Below, in pieces: positions 61,101 to 62,545 of a stretch of DNA of 64,000 nt (its first letter is position 1; every line of letters begins with the position of its first letter). The position numbers and the translations under genes were made by a program. Under the pieces are notes generated by a model. It worked only from the letters and a program-made list of their open reading frames with translations. It was not told the origin of the DNA and ran no database searches. Source of the DNA: Amphiura filiformis (Eukaryota; Echinodermata; Ophiuroidea; Amphilepidida; Amphiuridae); the NCBI RefSeq assembly GCF_039555335.1, contig NC_092642.1, positions 24,650,262 to 24,714,261 on the forward strand, given 5' to 3'.

Positions 61101-62545
61101 CGACTTCGCTTGATACAGGAGAGTGGTTTTGAATAGATCGACGAGCTTACGATCACGGCGTTTGGAAATCGCAATCTCTCTAATCACTCTATGTACCTCA
61201 CAAGGAAATAGGACACCTCTCTTTTGTATCTGTAATATCTCACTATATATATATATATCTGTGTATCTATAAGTGCCCTAACAATCAGTTATGTCGAGGT
61301 TTCCATTCAACGTATCGAATTCACCTGTGTGTATCAAAAACATATGTGGATTATCTAGGAATCACCCATATGTACCAAGTATACCATATATACTAAGCTG
61401 TTTTATAACATGTCTGATGAAGAAGATTATATAGTTCGCATCCGATCCAAAAGTAGGAACACTATTCGGACAGTGTCCATTTAACCTCACTTTGGTGTCA
61501 TTAGTTGTTCAACATAAAAAAAACCCTCCTGTTTGTACACAAATTTAAGCCAGAAATTGACTTTCGGTTCCAACACGTACAACGTAGGGGAGCGAGTTGG
61601 CGCAGCGGTTGTTCCCTTGCCTTGCACCACTGAGGTCCCGGTTTCAAGCACTGGCGCGGCCCAAGGACTCATACGTACTTGGTTTATCCCAATTCCATGC
61701 TCGCTCTCTCCTGTATCGCAAAAATAGGTAAGTAGTTGTTTGGTTATCAAAAACTTGCTTCACCCAATGGAATTTGGGGAGCTGCACAGATAATCGATAG
61801 ATGTTACAGTCTAAGTGCAGATAGGTTTGCACCGTTCGGCAGCAACTGACCTAGTTGATGCGATCTGATTGTGATGATTCACCATGGCAGCAAAATTACA
61901 GCGATCCTCTAAGATCTGGAGATAAGGCGCTATATAAATCCAAAATTTAATTTTTAAATTTTAACATTCGATTTTCACCAATGTATAAGGAAAAAAAATA
62001 TTTCAGCATGATATGGTTTTCTCGAGACAATAACAGCCGCGAGTTATACACGCTCGATCAATGGAGGTAATCTGTAGCGCAAGATGCGACGCGAAGTGAC
62101 TGAGCCCTGCAGATACACCGACTAATACATATTGATAGATTTTCAACTAATATTTTCATTCAAATTTTCACACCCCACTCCTTCTATCGAGCCTTAATGT
62201 TTGTTCTTACCCTAGCATGCCTGATGGTTATCATTTTTTCGCTAAAATGACTACAACCAACCCAAATCATTTTGTGGCAAACGAGCTTCGTAGCGTGCAA
62301 GATCGAAACACCATAAAGGTTTGCACCCTCTCCCTTACGTACATGTAGGTCCATGTTTCGAAAAGGTGATTTGACATTTGAATTCTGACAAAATACTGCA
62401 CTGTCATCTTTGTTTACAGAACCAGATCAGGAAGTTGAAATGTTTGATTGTGAGGCTGGTATTCAGGTTCCTATGTGGAAAACGTGTAATACTGTTCCTG
62501 ATTGTAACAATGGAAAAGATGAACTCGTGTGTGGCTCTTTTGACG
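11495..62545 (+). CDS. DEG/ENaC channel with LDLa and HYR ectodomain modules (5' part, 14 exons)
   Basis: Predicted multi-exon gene for a sodium-channel-family membrane protein. Exons: 11495-11577, 12312-12555, 14259-14400, 16539-16643, 22474-22596, 22814-22939, 26028-26162, 32717-32872, 35259-35417, 44545-44694, 49393-49650, 50162-50437, 56034-56294, 62420-62545. They sum to 2344 nt and stay in one frame with GT-AG borders. Residues 1-76 are cytosolic with the HG gating motif at 62-63; TM1 is about 77-97; FPAVTVCN is 120-127. Then come LDLa 157-191, 192-232, 233-274, 275-319 and 320-371; HYR 372-474, 475-560, 561-652 and 653-739; LDLa 740-781. From exon 4 on every exon is phase 1-1, the mark of shuffled modules. 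The remaining channel ectodomain and TM2 should lie beyond 64000. Family membership is from seen motifs; continuity of channel and module exons is inferred from phase and order and needs transcript support. Confidence 0.8.
11778..12120. repeat. AACGTTTT-rich element in intron 1
   Basis: The interval opens CCCGCTAAAACA and closes TGTATTTGCTGGG, imperfect inverted ends. It is dense in AAAACGTTTT and AACATTTTAAAA words. A related block ending TTTGCTGGGCC lies at 49015-49240. It is probably a MITE family whose ends read CCCAGCAAA. Confidence 0.55.
12312..12555 (+). CDS. Exon 2: HG motif and TM1 of DEG/ENaC channel
   Basis: Acceptor CACGCAG and donor GAG|GTGAG frame 244 nt (phase 2 in, phase 0 out). 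The product contains SSAHGYPTIFKSKRWYGKLF followed by WTLVLVLAFCAFLRQAIVLV. The His-Gly pair (residues 62-63) is the conserved gating motif just before TM1, and the W-x-x-KLFW entry and a ~21-residue hydrophobic run are the usual first transmembrane helix. The exon ends ERYIDAPVAVE, the start of the extracellular wrist. This is the clearest proof that the gene is a DEG/ENaC subunit. Confidence 0.88.
12706..13160. repeat. Inverted repeat pair in intron 2
   Basis: GGCCAAAATAGTCTTTGTTT near 12706 is mirrored by AAACAAAGACTTTTTTGGCC near 13138, each extended by the flanking CTAGG/CCAGAC words. This may be the ends of a ~450 bp MITE. The interior shows no gene. Confidence 0.45.
13676..13812. repeat. 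Long near-perfect hairpin
   Basis: Two arms of about 62 bases (13676-13737 and 13751-13812) are inverted copies with one or two differences, separated by a loop of about 13 bases. The stem includes GATAGGATTTTGTCTTTTGC and CATAATGGATGGGCTGGCC. It is in intron 2 and could be a recent foldback MITE or a source of double-stranded RNA when transcribed. Confidence 0.85.
14259..14400 (+). CDS. Exon 3: conserved FPAVTVCN segment of DEG/ENaC ectodomain
   Basis: Acceptor ATTTCAG and donor AGAG|GTAATA frame 142 nt (phase 0 in, 1 out). The product reads LKVVSKTYLDFPAVTVCNTN and then KVRRSAI. The L-x-FPAVT-x-CN-x-N signature follows TM1 in nearly all DEG/ENaC channels, its Cys forming a palm-domain disulfide. 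After the signature the exon has a short basic stretch and ends VDDNTPNAYR, where the family would normally pass into the finger domain. Instead the next in-phase exons encode LDLa modules. Confidence 0.88.
14401..16538. other. Intron 3
   Basis: AT-rich intron with no exon recognised apart from flanking ones. It contains the TIR element at 16240-16417 and TTATTATCATT-rich low complexity around 15110-15160. Confidence 0.5.
16240..16417. mobile_element. Short MITE with 24 bp perfect terminal inverted repeats
   Basis: The left end TTTGAATTAGCGAACAAGGG followed by ATCA (16240-16263) is matched exactly, inverted, at 16394-16417. The 178 bp element has no coding capacity. No certain target duplication was seen. 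Confidence 0.8.
16539..16643 (+). CDS. Exon 4: LDLa module 1
   Basis: A phase 1-1 exon of 105 nt with acceptor TTACCAG and donor TATG|GTAAAA. The product FKCVDGTECVKRYLVCDGIR then HCADQSDENDC carries the CDG...C.D.SDE..C calcium-binding half of an LDL receptor class A repeat. Asp-Gly, Asp, Ser-Asp-Glu are all present, so calcium binding is likely. Five cysteines are seen; the first canonical Cys is missing because the exon begins at ADFKC. LDLa modules bind protein ligands outside the cell. Confidence 0.88.
17070..17455. repeat. GACTAAC / GTTAGTC interspersed word array
   Basis: Over about 390 bases the heptamer GACTAAC or its complement GTTAGTC, and close variants GACTAGC and CTAGTCA, occur at a very high density, joined by TGCATG and CAAGCAGG words. 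Spacing is irregular, so it is not a simple tandem repeat. No coding frame. It lies in intron 4. Confidence 0.75.
19033..19464 (+). CDS. Intronless ORF, acidic protein with C2H2-finger-like start
   Basis: From ATG 19033 an open frame of 143 codons ends at TAA 19462-19464; the frame stays open upstream to 18841 without another ATG. The start RRHVKTMHGEDEERSET resembles the distal half (H-x-x-x-H) of a C2H2 zinc finger. It is followed by a Ser/Glu/Asp-rich stretch, a segment VTYREWLTRARVATREMRAQ, then HQDIVIDLEEKTDKGMD and a strongly acidic tail FQLDEEDDEMESDD. I associate this layout, tentatively, with multicopy C2H2-linked proteins in marine invertebrate genomes. The ORF is much more GC-rich than the intron around it, suggesting insertion. 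Function is not known. Confidence 0.5.
   Translation: MRRHVKTMHGEDEERSETAASEPEKSGPDDSERGSAASGEDSDVELEDNVTYREWLTRARVATREMRAQKYTIFFDSYGTFLAHNIHLKYDETHQDIVIDLEEKTDKGMDVGKAVKITLAKHRSQFVGLFQLDEEDDEMESDD
19550..19643. repeat. CTCATTT-type degenerate tandem repeat
   Basis: GCTCATTTCAATGCTCATTT and variants are repeated in tandem. The array is the target in which the LINE at 19644-22033 was inserted; one more unit resumes after it at 22034. Confidence 0.7.
19644..22033 (+). mobile_element. 5'-truncated CR1-like non-LTR retrotransposon
   Basis: Remnant of ORF2 of a LINE. It keeps the EN-RT linker (KKPWVTDEILKLARRKQRLY, 19700), RT motifs FLDWSKAFDKVSHSILL (about 20541), SGVPQGSVLGPLLFNLL (about 20716), YADDTLLY (20805) and the C-terminal region to a stop at 21627-21629. 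The endonuclease is absent. Frameshifts near 20015 and 20765 and a TAG at 20269-20271 break it, so it is dead. The 3' end is AAATAAAATG followed by (AAATG)n. An 18 bp word TGCTCATTCGCTCATTTC flanks both ends (19626-19643, 22034-22051), a probable target duplication, though the target is itself repetitive. The clade (CR1/Jockey group) is a judgement from motifs. Confidence 0.85.
20910..21629 (+). pseudogene. RT C-terminal fragment of the CR1-like LINE
   Basis: Longest remaining open frame of the element at 19644-22033: MALNPDKCKVMRLSRRN, YKYLGVLISSNMKWGDHV, then RPILEYGIPGWLPY and the thumb/C-terminal region. Family hallmarks are the LNPDKCKVM and YLGV motifs after the YADD box. It is separated from the upstream RT frame by a shift and cannot be translated as a full enzyme. 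Confidence 0.8.
22246..22290. repeat. Short perfect hairpin
   Basis: AGTGTAAACCAACAATA and its exact inverse TATTGTTGGTTTACACT enclose an 11-base loop. The stem of 17 bp lies in intron 4 shortly before exon 5. It may be the remnant of a MITE end; there is no terminator-like T run. Confidence 0.75.
22474..22596 (+). CDS. Exon 5: degenerate LDLa module 2
   Basis: A phase 1-1 exon (123 nt) with acceptor ACCTAAG and donor CGAG|GTAAGA. The product GECGKDQFRCSSGGDMGVC then HCYKGEDEID matches the LDLa layout C-x4-F-x-C...C...C...GEDE, but only four cysteines remain. The CDG turn is lost and replaced by LVGDN. It probably folds as a diverged LDLa. Acceptor strength is modest, without a long pyrimidine tract right next to it. 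Confidence 0.78.
22814..22939 (+). CDS. Exon 6: LDLa module 3 (complete)
   Basis: A phase 1-1 exon (126 nt) with acceptor TATATAG and donor TGTG|GTAAGA. All six LDLa cysteines are present: VCMKNEYKCAIGVCIPKS, KVCDGKIDC and SDEGRSLC. CDG, DC and SDE calcium-cage residues are in place, with an insertion NSNNT-like before SDE. It lies only 217 bp after exon 5, the shortest intron seen. Confidence 0.87.
22965..23560 (+). mobile_element. L2/CR1-like LINE reverse-transcriptase fragment
   Basis: In intron 6, right after exon 6. Frames with shifts show HVYADPSQHS (degraded YADD box), LEICISEIRNWMKSNFLKLN, CNLGAIYD, HISKVIA, RKYLSHDATEQ, and ILKELHWFPV (the LKELHWLPV motif common in L2-type C-termini). 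Several frameshifts and stops make it inactive. The following 23560-23830 may be a separate LINE tail and was not resolved. Confidence 0.78.
23831..26027. other. Intron 6 remainder, no gene recognised
   Basis: AT-rich sequence with many stops. The phrase TAAAGCCATATTATAACATT near 24913 also occurs near 18821, marking an interspersed repeat end. No other feature could be supported. Confidence 0.45.
26028..26162 (+). CDS. Exon 7: LDLa module 4
   Basis: A phase 1-1 exon (135 nt), acceptor AATAAAG, donor GGAG|GTATCT. The product WKCGHTIVYIPRLFLCDGYK then DCPGGEDEDKDTC has the CDG...C.GGEDE...C half of LDLa. Four cysteines are seen; the first and third canonical ones are missing (IVYIPRLFLCDG lacks the Cys before the CDG turn). 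The lost pair would be C1-C3, which are disulfide partners in this fold, so the loss is coherent. The acceptor lies behind a T-rich run. Confidence 0.82.
26670..26990 (+). pseudogene. Myb/SANT-like DNA-binding protein remnant
   Basis: Frame-shifted coding remnant in the left arm of the foldback element. It has the tryptophan/aromatic spacing of a Myb/SANT-like trihelix (LAILTIWRD..., FWDKKKLWEEIV, YWDDLHEFLG). In Harbinger elements this partner protein brings the transposase to the DNA. A one-base shift near 26700 and the missing C-terminus make it non-functional. An inverted partial copy is at 27518-27830 on the minus strand. Confidence 0.65.
27395..27525. repeat. (ATT)n/(TAA)n microsatellite at hairpin centre
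   Basis: Runs of TAATAA and ATTATT lie exactly between the arms of the foldback element; they likely arose from or initiated the inverted duplication. Confidence 0.85.
28092..29255. mobile_element. Adjacent half-copy of the foldback element, interrupted by a mariner
   Basis: Sequence from 28092 repeats the subterminal words of the left neighbour (GGCTTTAAATTGTCGGATTT, TTACGTCGGATATA) and then ends at 29215-29250 with AAGTCCGACAGTGTGAACA. The mariner-type element at 28144-29147 lies inside it. A further CATGTGTGAACACAGCTTA end occurs at 29335-29355, suggesting a third decayed piece. Confidence 0.6.
28144..29147 (-). mobile_element. Tc1/mariner (IS630-like) element, 1004 bp, TA flanked
   Basis: Starts CAGGGTGTC and ends GACACCCTG, flanked on both sides by TA, the target duplication of this superfamily. 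Subterminal AAAGAGGCCCCTCATTGCGC is mirrored at the right end. On the minus strand around 28706-28940 a frame reads VEWPTRLPDLTPLDFYFVT, the transposase catalytic block (normally W-P-x-R-SPDLTPLDFFLW) that contains the last acidic residue. Only this C-terminal part is recognisable, so it is non-autonomous. Confidence 0.82.
29361..31027. other. Intron 7, unassigned; one unexplained ORF
   Basis: At 30118-30474 a 118-codon + strand frame (MRDSFSHLSFNVYTFANDSQ...) stays open and contains HSIPSAVDKLVDSTYHHGDF; I do not recognise it and it may belong to an old transposon or retrocopy. Around 30655-30800, words such as GTTTGAAGTGATCATTTATTA recur near 56430-56470, indicating an interspersed repeat. 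Nothing else is supported. Confidence 0.4.
31030..32675 (+). mobile_element. LINE (APE-type ORF2 fragment) with FEMRCLR C-terminal region
   Basis: RT-coding remnant. KKLKNNKACGWDKISAEVLK (31220) and ITPVYKKGDKLNPANYRAI (31367) are RT fingers; a shift near 31608 leads to FKAAFDTIWRDVIW (31624) and GVRQGYLLSPCLL (31790). The next expected ~60 residues are deleted, and the catalytic box is changed to IRYKDDT (31850) in place of YADD. The C-terminal region has LDVFEMRCLRTMLGASLLDK (32249) and RRLKWAGHILWT (32380). The frameshift, deletion and lost active-site Ala make it inactive. The clade is uncertain (RTE-like or related). The endonuclease part is missing. Confidence 0.82.
32717..32872 (+). 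CDS. Exon 8: LDLa module 5 (complete)
   Basis: A phase 1-1 exon (156 nt) with acceptor TTTTTTACCTCACTAG and donor GCAG|GTAAGA. SDTCKEDDFSCETSS, RIVECFNQSFICDGDINC and YDMRDESNLYC supply all six cysteines with CDG and D..DE positions. An insertion SSLDENGKR enlarges the loop between the second and third Cys. It immediately follows the 3' end of the LINE at 31030-32675 by about 40 bases, so the element's insertion has come right up to the acceptor's pyrimidine tract. Confidence 0.87.
33115..33490 (+). mobile_element. Partial mariner copy
   Basis: Begins ACAGGGTGTCCAACTAAAAA and GAGGCCCCTCATTGCGCCCT, the same end as the element at 28144-29147, then jumps to the transposase C-terminal block EWAARSPDLTPLDFFICGKI on the + strand (about 33350). 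The other terminal repeat is missing. It is an internally deleted and truncated relative. Confidence 0.75.
33640..34420 (+). mobile_element. Decayed LTR retrotransposon 5' end (LTR edge, primer site, gag start)
   Basis: TTGGGGGCTCATCCGGGAA at 34170-34190 closely matches the primer-binding site complementary to tRNA-Pro. It is preceded by a probable LTR whose left edge (about 33640) is not fixed. Downstream, ATG 34250 opens a gag-like N-terminus with EEFLETIDWEKFDEFKKPDL then LLAFAKHYEL, the helix-rich start seen in many invertebrate gypsy-like gag ORFs. The frame loses similarity after about 57 codons. No pol or right LTR was found, so it is a fragment. Confidence 0.55.
34868..35018. repeat. 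Local direct duplication
   Basis: GAACCATATTTTATAATTTG followed by TCCTCAAGATTACAAAAAATGACTTCG occurs twice, about 103 bases apart, in intron 8. A short tandem duplication of non-coding sequence. Confidence 0.85.
35259..35417 (+). CDS. Exon 9: HYR module 1, first half
   Basis: A phase 1-1 exon (159 nt) with acceptor ATAATCAG and donor AGAG|GTAATT. The product VDVISPVIKNREFVDFPVTV then ARANWEEIIATDNFGD follows the hyalin-repeat pattern: D-x-x-x-P at the start, W-x-E/P in the middle, D-x-x-G near the end. It lacks the cysteines of typical HYR modules. HYR is an immunoglobulin-like extracellular fold used in adhesion proteins. Exon 10 supplies the second half. Confidence 0.75.
35487..36720. mobile_element. 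Two adjacent palindromic MITEs
   Basis: Copies at about 35487-36060 and 36110-36720 each begin GGGACxTxAGAGCACATCAG and end with its inverse (GTGCTCTCAGGTCCCAC), and each folds back around CATATCTTCAATATGAAAGG / AAAGGTCAAAATTTT arms. Shared words are TGATATCAAATAATTTTGAT and CAGCTACATACACTT. No coding frame. The second copy is more diverged. They stand head-to-tail in intron 9. Confidence 0.8.
36800..37610 (-). mobile_element. LINE A, 3' part (outer element, minus strand)
   Basis: Reading on the minus strand, the RT continues from the other side of the hAT insertion: FLFIVLIDYLMTMAIEG (about 37550-37600), LDFADDIALLESSIPRAQAQ (about 37430-37490, the YADD box as FADD), LLYGCESWVISTDMESKF (about 37190-37240), RSRQLRFLGHILRMQ (about 37040) and a terminal basic region GKRRPGRQRTSF, stop near 36820. 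The sequence has frameshifts. The C-terminal GHILRM...GRQRT layout is typical of LINE ORF2s with a cysteine- and basic-rich tail. The 3' end is GACATGAATGAATG. Confidence 0.83.
37611..38943. mobile_element. Non-autonomous hAT element, 1333 bp, 8 bp TSD
   Basis: The left end CAGAGGCGGATTTAAG and right end CTTAAATCCGCCACTG are 16 bp inverted repeats with one mismatch. Both sides carry the 8 bp duplication GCTAGAAC (37603-37610 and 38944-38951). Short inverted ends starting CAG and an 8 bp target duplication define hAT. The interior has no transposase; it holds GGGGCCC-rich repeat phrases related to 47760-48900. Removing it restores the outer LINE reading GVLQGDVLA|PFLFIVL, which independently proves the borders. 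Confidence 0.9.
38944..40392 (-). mobile_element. LINE A, middle part (EN end, linker, RT)
   Basis: On the minus strand from 40392 down: VLHNQDFPNPKVVSEHG, QLDHILVNSKWVN (end of the APE endonuclease, 40300), a long basic linker SWVTDKTLKLRSERDAAKK (39960), then PTLEETRKAIQAIKTNKAAG (39570), EQWITNVIVPLPKK (39380), NNYRGITLMSVAAKVYNR (39340) and FIDFKKAFDSINRKMMF (39130), ending GVLQGDVLA at the hAT border. A run of stops and shifts (for instance near 39360 and 39600-39710) shows it is inactive. Confidence 0.85.
40393..42866 (-). mobile_element. LINE B, CR1-like, inserted in LINE A
   Basis: Minus strand. The 5' end is truncated inside the endonuclease: CISGDFNRMNINAI (42800), TFPTRCQATLDLILTN (42720). 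Then comes a linker, and an RT frame 42086-40803 with SGPDGIPPKIIKEFAYE, VVLTDFSKAFDLVNHN, CAGVPQGTKLGPIIFQ, KYVDDLTF (YVDD catalytic box, about 41320) and LNPDKCQAI. The C-terminal region shifts frame at about 40860 and ends at about 40588. The 3' tail is AATAAAATC plus (ATATC)n at 40395-40420. Because its RT frame of 427 codons is nearly open, this is the youngest of the LINEs in the nest. The CR1-group placement rests on the motifs and the pentanucleotide tail, similar to 19644-22033. Confidence 0.87.
40803..42086 (-). pseudogene. Reverse transcriptase domain of LINE B
   Basis: An open frame of 427 codons carrying RT blocks 1-7 in order (SGPDGIP, RPISL, DFSKAFD, GVPQG, YVDD, KFLGI). The catalytic aspartates are kept, with Ala to Val in the YxDD box. 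It is open through the RT but cut off from the endonuclease by stops around 42000-42100 and from its C-terminus by a shift near 40860. It could not make a complete ORF2 protein. Confidence 0.82.
42867..43870 (-). mobile_element. LINE A, 5' part (APE endonuclease N-terminal half)
   Basis: Minus strand from about 43800: VVSTYNVRTLHQ (start of the APE-type endonuclease), VDIVGVQEHRLITSSPTDEL with the catalytic Glu (43690), TDQRQGGVGLLMS, an unresolved insertion at about 43125-43460, then TVTIIYAPTESATSGEKDSF (43100) and IHLVIGDFNARIGQD (43000), NDNGERLVNVCQEF at the border with LINE B. The frame resumes at 40392 with SSVLHNQDF, so LINE B sits within the endonuclease region of LINE A. A stop after LHQ and shifts make it dead. 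Confidence 0.82.
43871..44544. other. Intron 9 end, no gene recognised
   Basis: Contains (GAT)n at 43977-43999 and AT-rich sequence. The pyrimidine stretch before 44545 is short (TTCTATTATATTCAAG). Confidence 0.5.
44545..44694 (+). CDS. Exon 10: HYR module 1, second half
   Basis: A phase 1-1 exon (150 nt) with acceptor ATTCAAG and donor GCAG|GTAAGT. The product NSELIKSNLTNGDFFPEGFY then RVFESVTDEAGNYYEDWF and RLYVRA fits the C-terminal half of an HYR module: S-x-x-x-G-x-x-FP-x-G-x-x-x-V, T-D-x-x-GN and a closing V-strand. The Cys before the last strand is replaced (YYEDWF). It pairs with exon 9 across a 9.1 kb intron that carries the nested LINEs. The other three HYR modules are single exons. 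Confidence 0.8.
44925..45500 (-). repeat. Interspersed repeat, inverted copy of 7676-8175
   Basis: Complementary words appear in reverse order: GCGAAAGCTAACACTT, AGGTCAACAGATAACAC, ATTGACCA-like ATTCTCTTTAAATTGC, TACTATTTTCGCCTG and AGCGCTTACAA. About 500 bp. Same unclassified family as the intergenic copy. Confidence 0.7.
45630..46030. repeat. Degenerate tandem repeat, unit about 110 bp
   Basis: Units share GCCCAATTGGGCAAAAA, GAGAGTCCAATT(A/C)ACAAGC, TTTAATTTAATGTA, TTTGCACTCGCGTAG and ACTTAAAATAAAGAAATTGT in this order. At least three units are seen here; related ones return at 47250-47670. No coding potential. GCCCAATTGGGC is itself palindromic. Confidence 0.8.
46031..47249. other. Intron 10 segment, no gene recognised
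   Basis: AT-rich, separates the two blocks of the ~110 bp repeat. TATGGGTGTAGTACGCCCTT at 47235 resembles the end of the MITE at 2744-3099 (GGGTGTAGTACCCCCTT), so another member of that family may lie just upstream. Confidence 0.45.
47250..47670. repeat. Second block of the ~110 bp repeat
   Basis: Same ordered words as 45630-46030 (ATTCACAAGCTTTA, GGTTGCACTCTCGTAG, ACTTAAAATAAAGAAATTGT, CGCCCAATT), more diverged. Confidence 0.75.
47740..48900. repeat. GGGGCCC-rich repeat block with GC-rich insert
   Basis: Phrases such as GCCGGCCCTTTATTTTAAC, GGGGCCCTTGGGCCCATAAT and TGACCTTTGGGGCCAA recur several times; the same phrases occur inside the hAT at 38420-38640. Between about 47960 and 48325 lies a GC-rich segment of different composition that ends AGTGTGACCGGGCCTTA, the kind of end seen on short DNA transposons. 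Open frames here on both strands are compositional and not gene-like. Confidence 0.6.
49015..49240. repeat. AACGTTTT-rich element, second copy
   Basis: Rich in AAAACGTTTTAAAACATTTT and ending GTGTTTGCTGGGCC, as does the intron 1 block at 11778-12120 (GTATTTGCTGGG). Lies 150 bases before exon 11. Confidence 0.55.
49393..49650 (+). CDS. Exon 11: HYR module 2
   Basis: A phase 1-1 exon (258 nt) with acceptor TTTTTCTTTCAG and donor GTAG|GTATGT. The product PEIITINGCPDDITKEIGTN, VLWIPPTAV, FFPGVTTIDYEF then CSFNVTVLV matches the whole HYR layout: CP-x-D-I near the start, W-x-PP, FPG-x-T-x-(I/V)-x-Y and C-x-F-x-V-x-V at the end. The usual D-x-x-GN turn is replaced by RSDT. Two cysteines are present and probably pair. 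Confidence 0.87.
49988..50027. repeat. 40 bp near-perfect palindrome
   Basis: CTTATCATATTAATGCGGAC joined to GTCCGCATTAATGTGATAAG; one mismatched pair. It lies in intron 11, centred on GACGTC. It may be a very short MITE remnant or a cruciform-forming site. Confidence 0.85.
50162..50437 (+). CDS. Exon 12: HYR module 3
   Basis: A phase 1-1 exon (276 nt) with acceptor GTCTTTCAG and donor GTTC|GTAAGT. The product DTEPPVIFGCNISIDF..., FFPGRTTVNYVFRDQSGNTA then ECNFTVTV has the D-x-x-PP-x-I start, FPG-x-TTV-x-Y, D-x-SGN and C-x-F-x-V-x-V of a canonical hyalin repeat. The middle is divergent, with an acidic/aromatic stretch FYDFDGAAFYFW in place of the W-x-P segment. Two cysteines are kept. Confidence 0.9.
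50438..50901. other. Intron 12 start
   Basis: AGGTCAAAGGTC-type words repeat at about 50560-50700 (GAGATCAAAGGTCATC, GAGGTCAAAGGTCGTA), a low-copy degenerate repeat. No gene. Confidence 0.5.
50902..51360. mobile_element. 459 bp MITE with 9 bp target duplication
   Basis: Starts CCGGGGGCACTCAACTTT and ends AAAGTTGAGTGCCCCCGGG, so terminal inverted repeats of 18 bp are perfect. CATATTAAC occurs on both sides (50893-50901 and 51361-51369). The interior is made of diverged GGGGGTCATTGGGTA units (about 51000-51290). A target duplication of 8-9 bp fits hAT or MULE-type transposition; the superfamily is not settled. Confidence 0.87.
51370..54300. other. Intron 12 interior, no gene recognised
   Basis: AT-rich. 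Contains a G tract at 52794-52805 and GTTTTG repeats at 53830-53855. AAGAGGGCGCAACACTAAAT (53130) and an inverse-like TGCTGCGCCCCCTTAAAAGG (53600) suggest the two ends of an old 480 bp inverted-repeat element. No exon-like frame was seen. Confidence 0.45.
54301..54540. repeat. Purine-rich tract
   Basis: An almost continuous G/A strand (AGAAGAACGAGGGGAGAAG, GGGAGAGAGAGAAAC, GGGGAAGAGGAGGGGAAAG) with a short GT run. Such tracts can form triplexes; the open frame across it is a result of composition. Confidence 0.75.
54930..55135. repeat. (AAAT)n microsatellites
   Basis: Two AAAT/TAAA runs (54938-54965 and 55046-55105) separated by about 80 bases; the second ends in A-rich AAAGAAAAAAAAAG. Confidence 0.9.
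55289..55570. mobile_element. MITE with TAA target duplication
   Basis: Starts GGGACCGTTCACAAACACTT and ends AAGTGTTTGTGAACGGTCCC with TAA directly outside both ends (55286-55288, 55571-55573). Inverted ends extend to TGATGCAAAAA / TTTTTTTGCATCA. The interior has four similar AAAATTTTxAxx blocks with G tracts. A three-base TAA duplication suggests a PIF/Harbinger-type element. Confidence 0.85.
56034..56294 (+). CDS. Exon 13: HYR module 4
   Basis: A phase 1-1 exon (261 nt) with acceptor CTTTCCTTTTCAG and donor GAAG|GTAAGT. The product NEPPRVKCPGDIVQYVPAGV, IRWKEPIVSD, FSIGVTVVRYTYADWAGNTA then MCEFHVHL is the most canonical hyalin repeat in the gene: D-x-EPP-x-x-x-CPGDI, W-x-EP, G-x-T-x-V-x-Y, D-x-AGN and C-x-F-x-V. 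Such modules mediate cell adhesion in sea-urchin hyalin and occur in complement- and sushi-containing proteins. Confidence 0.92.
56890..58412. repeat. Tandem repeat, ~650-670 bp unit, about 2.3 copies
   Basis: CAAATTTGACGTT occurs at 56902, 57553 and 58224, giving periods of 651 and 671 bases. The second copy and the partial third are almost identical, while the first has small deletions. Each unit contains AATGTGCTCTCTTTGAGCAT, CAAAGTTTGTGGACTC and several GTTACCCACGA words. No coding frame. Confidence 0.9.
58413..59580. repeat. Continuation of GTTACCCACGAAT-bearing DNA
   Basis: Outside the tandem units the word (G)TTACCCACGAAT(C/T)C still recurs at about 58577, 58593, 58893, 58911, 59219 and, inverted, at 59566. 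The sequence between them is unrelated. AT-rich, no gene. Confidence 0.75.
59879..60183. repeat. 152 bp tandem duplication
   Basis: The unit TTTTAGAACAGGCTTAACAT...TGAGCCGTAAATTCCCTAAA occurs twice in tandem (from 59879 and from 60031) with one or two differences, so it is recent. The inverse word GGAATTTACGGCTCATTCG appears at 60674. Confidence 0.92.
60184..61586. other. Intron 13 segment, no gene recognised
   Basis: No exon or complete element could be supported. A short TATATATA run is present at about 61244-61258. Confidence 0.45.
61587..61960 (+). mobile_element. tRNA-derived SINE
   Basis: The head GGGGAGCGAGTTGGCGCAGC followed by GGTTGTTCCCTTGC resembles a tRNA 5' half with a pol III A box (TTGGCGCAGCGG), and GGTTTCAAGCA at about 61640 is a B box. 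The body ends in AAGGCGCTATATAAATCCAA (about 61924), the type of 3' end shared with CR1/L2-group LINEs, which would supply the reverse transcriptase. It lies in intron 13, on the gene's strand. Confidence 0.85.
62420..62545 (+). CDS. Exon 14: LDLa module 6 (after the HYR modules)
   Basis: A phase 1-1 exon (126 nt) with acceptor TTGTTTACAG and donor GACG|GTACAT. The product VEMFDCEAGIQVPMWKTCN then TVPDCNNGKDELVC fits the LDLa pattern F-x-C...C...DC-x-x-G-x-DE-x-x-C with four cysteines; the C1 and C3 pair is missing as in exon 7. An LDLa after four HYR modules shows that the two module types are interleaved rather than in two separate blocks. The next exon must start in phase 1, beyond the window. 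Confidence 0.8.

Noticed and set aside
61587-61660. Functional tRNA gene
   Set aside because: The head keeps A and B boxes but no consistent cloverleaf or acceptor stem; the long tail ending in a LINE-like sequence shows it to be a SINE.
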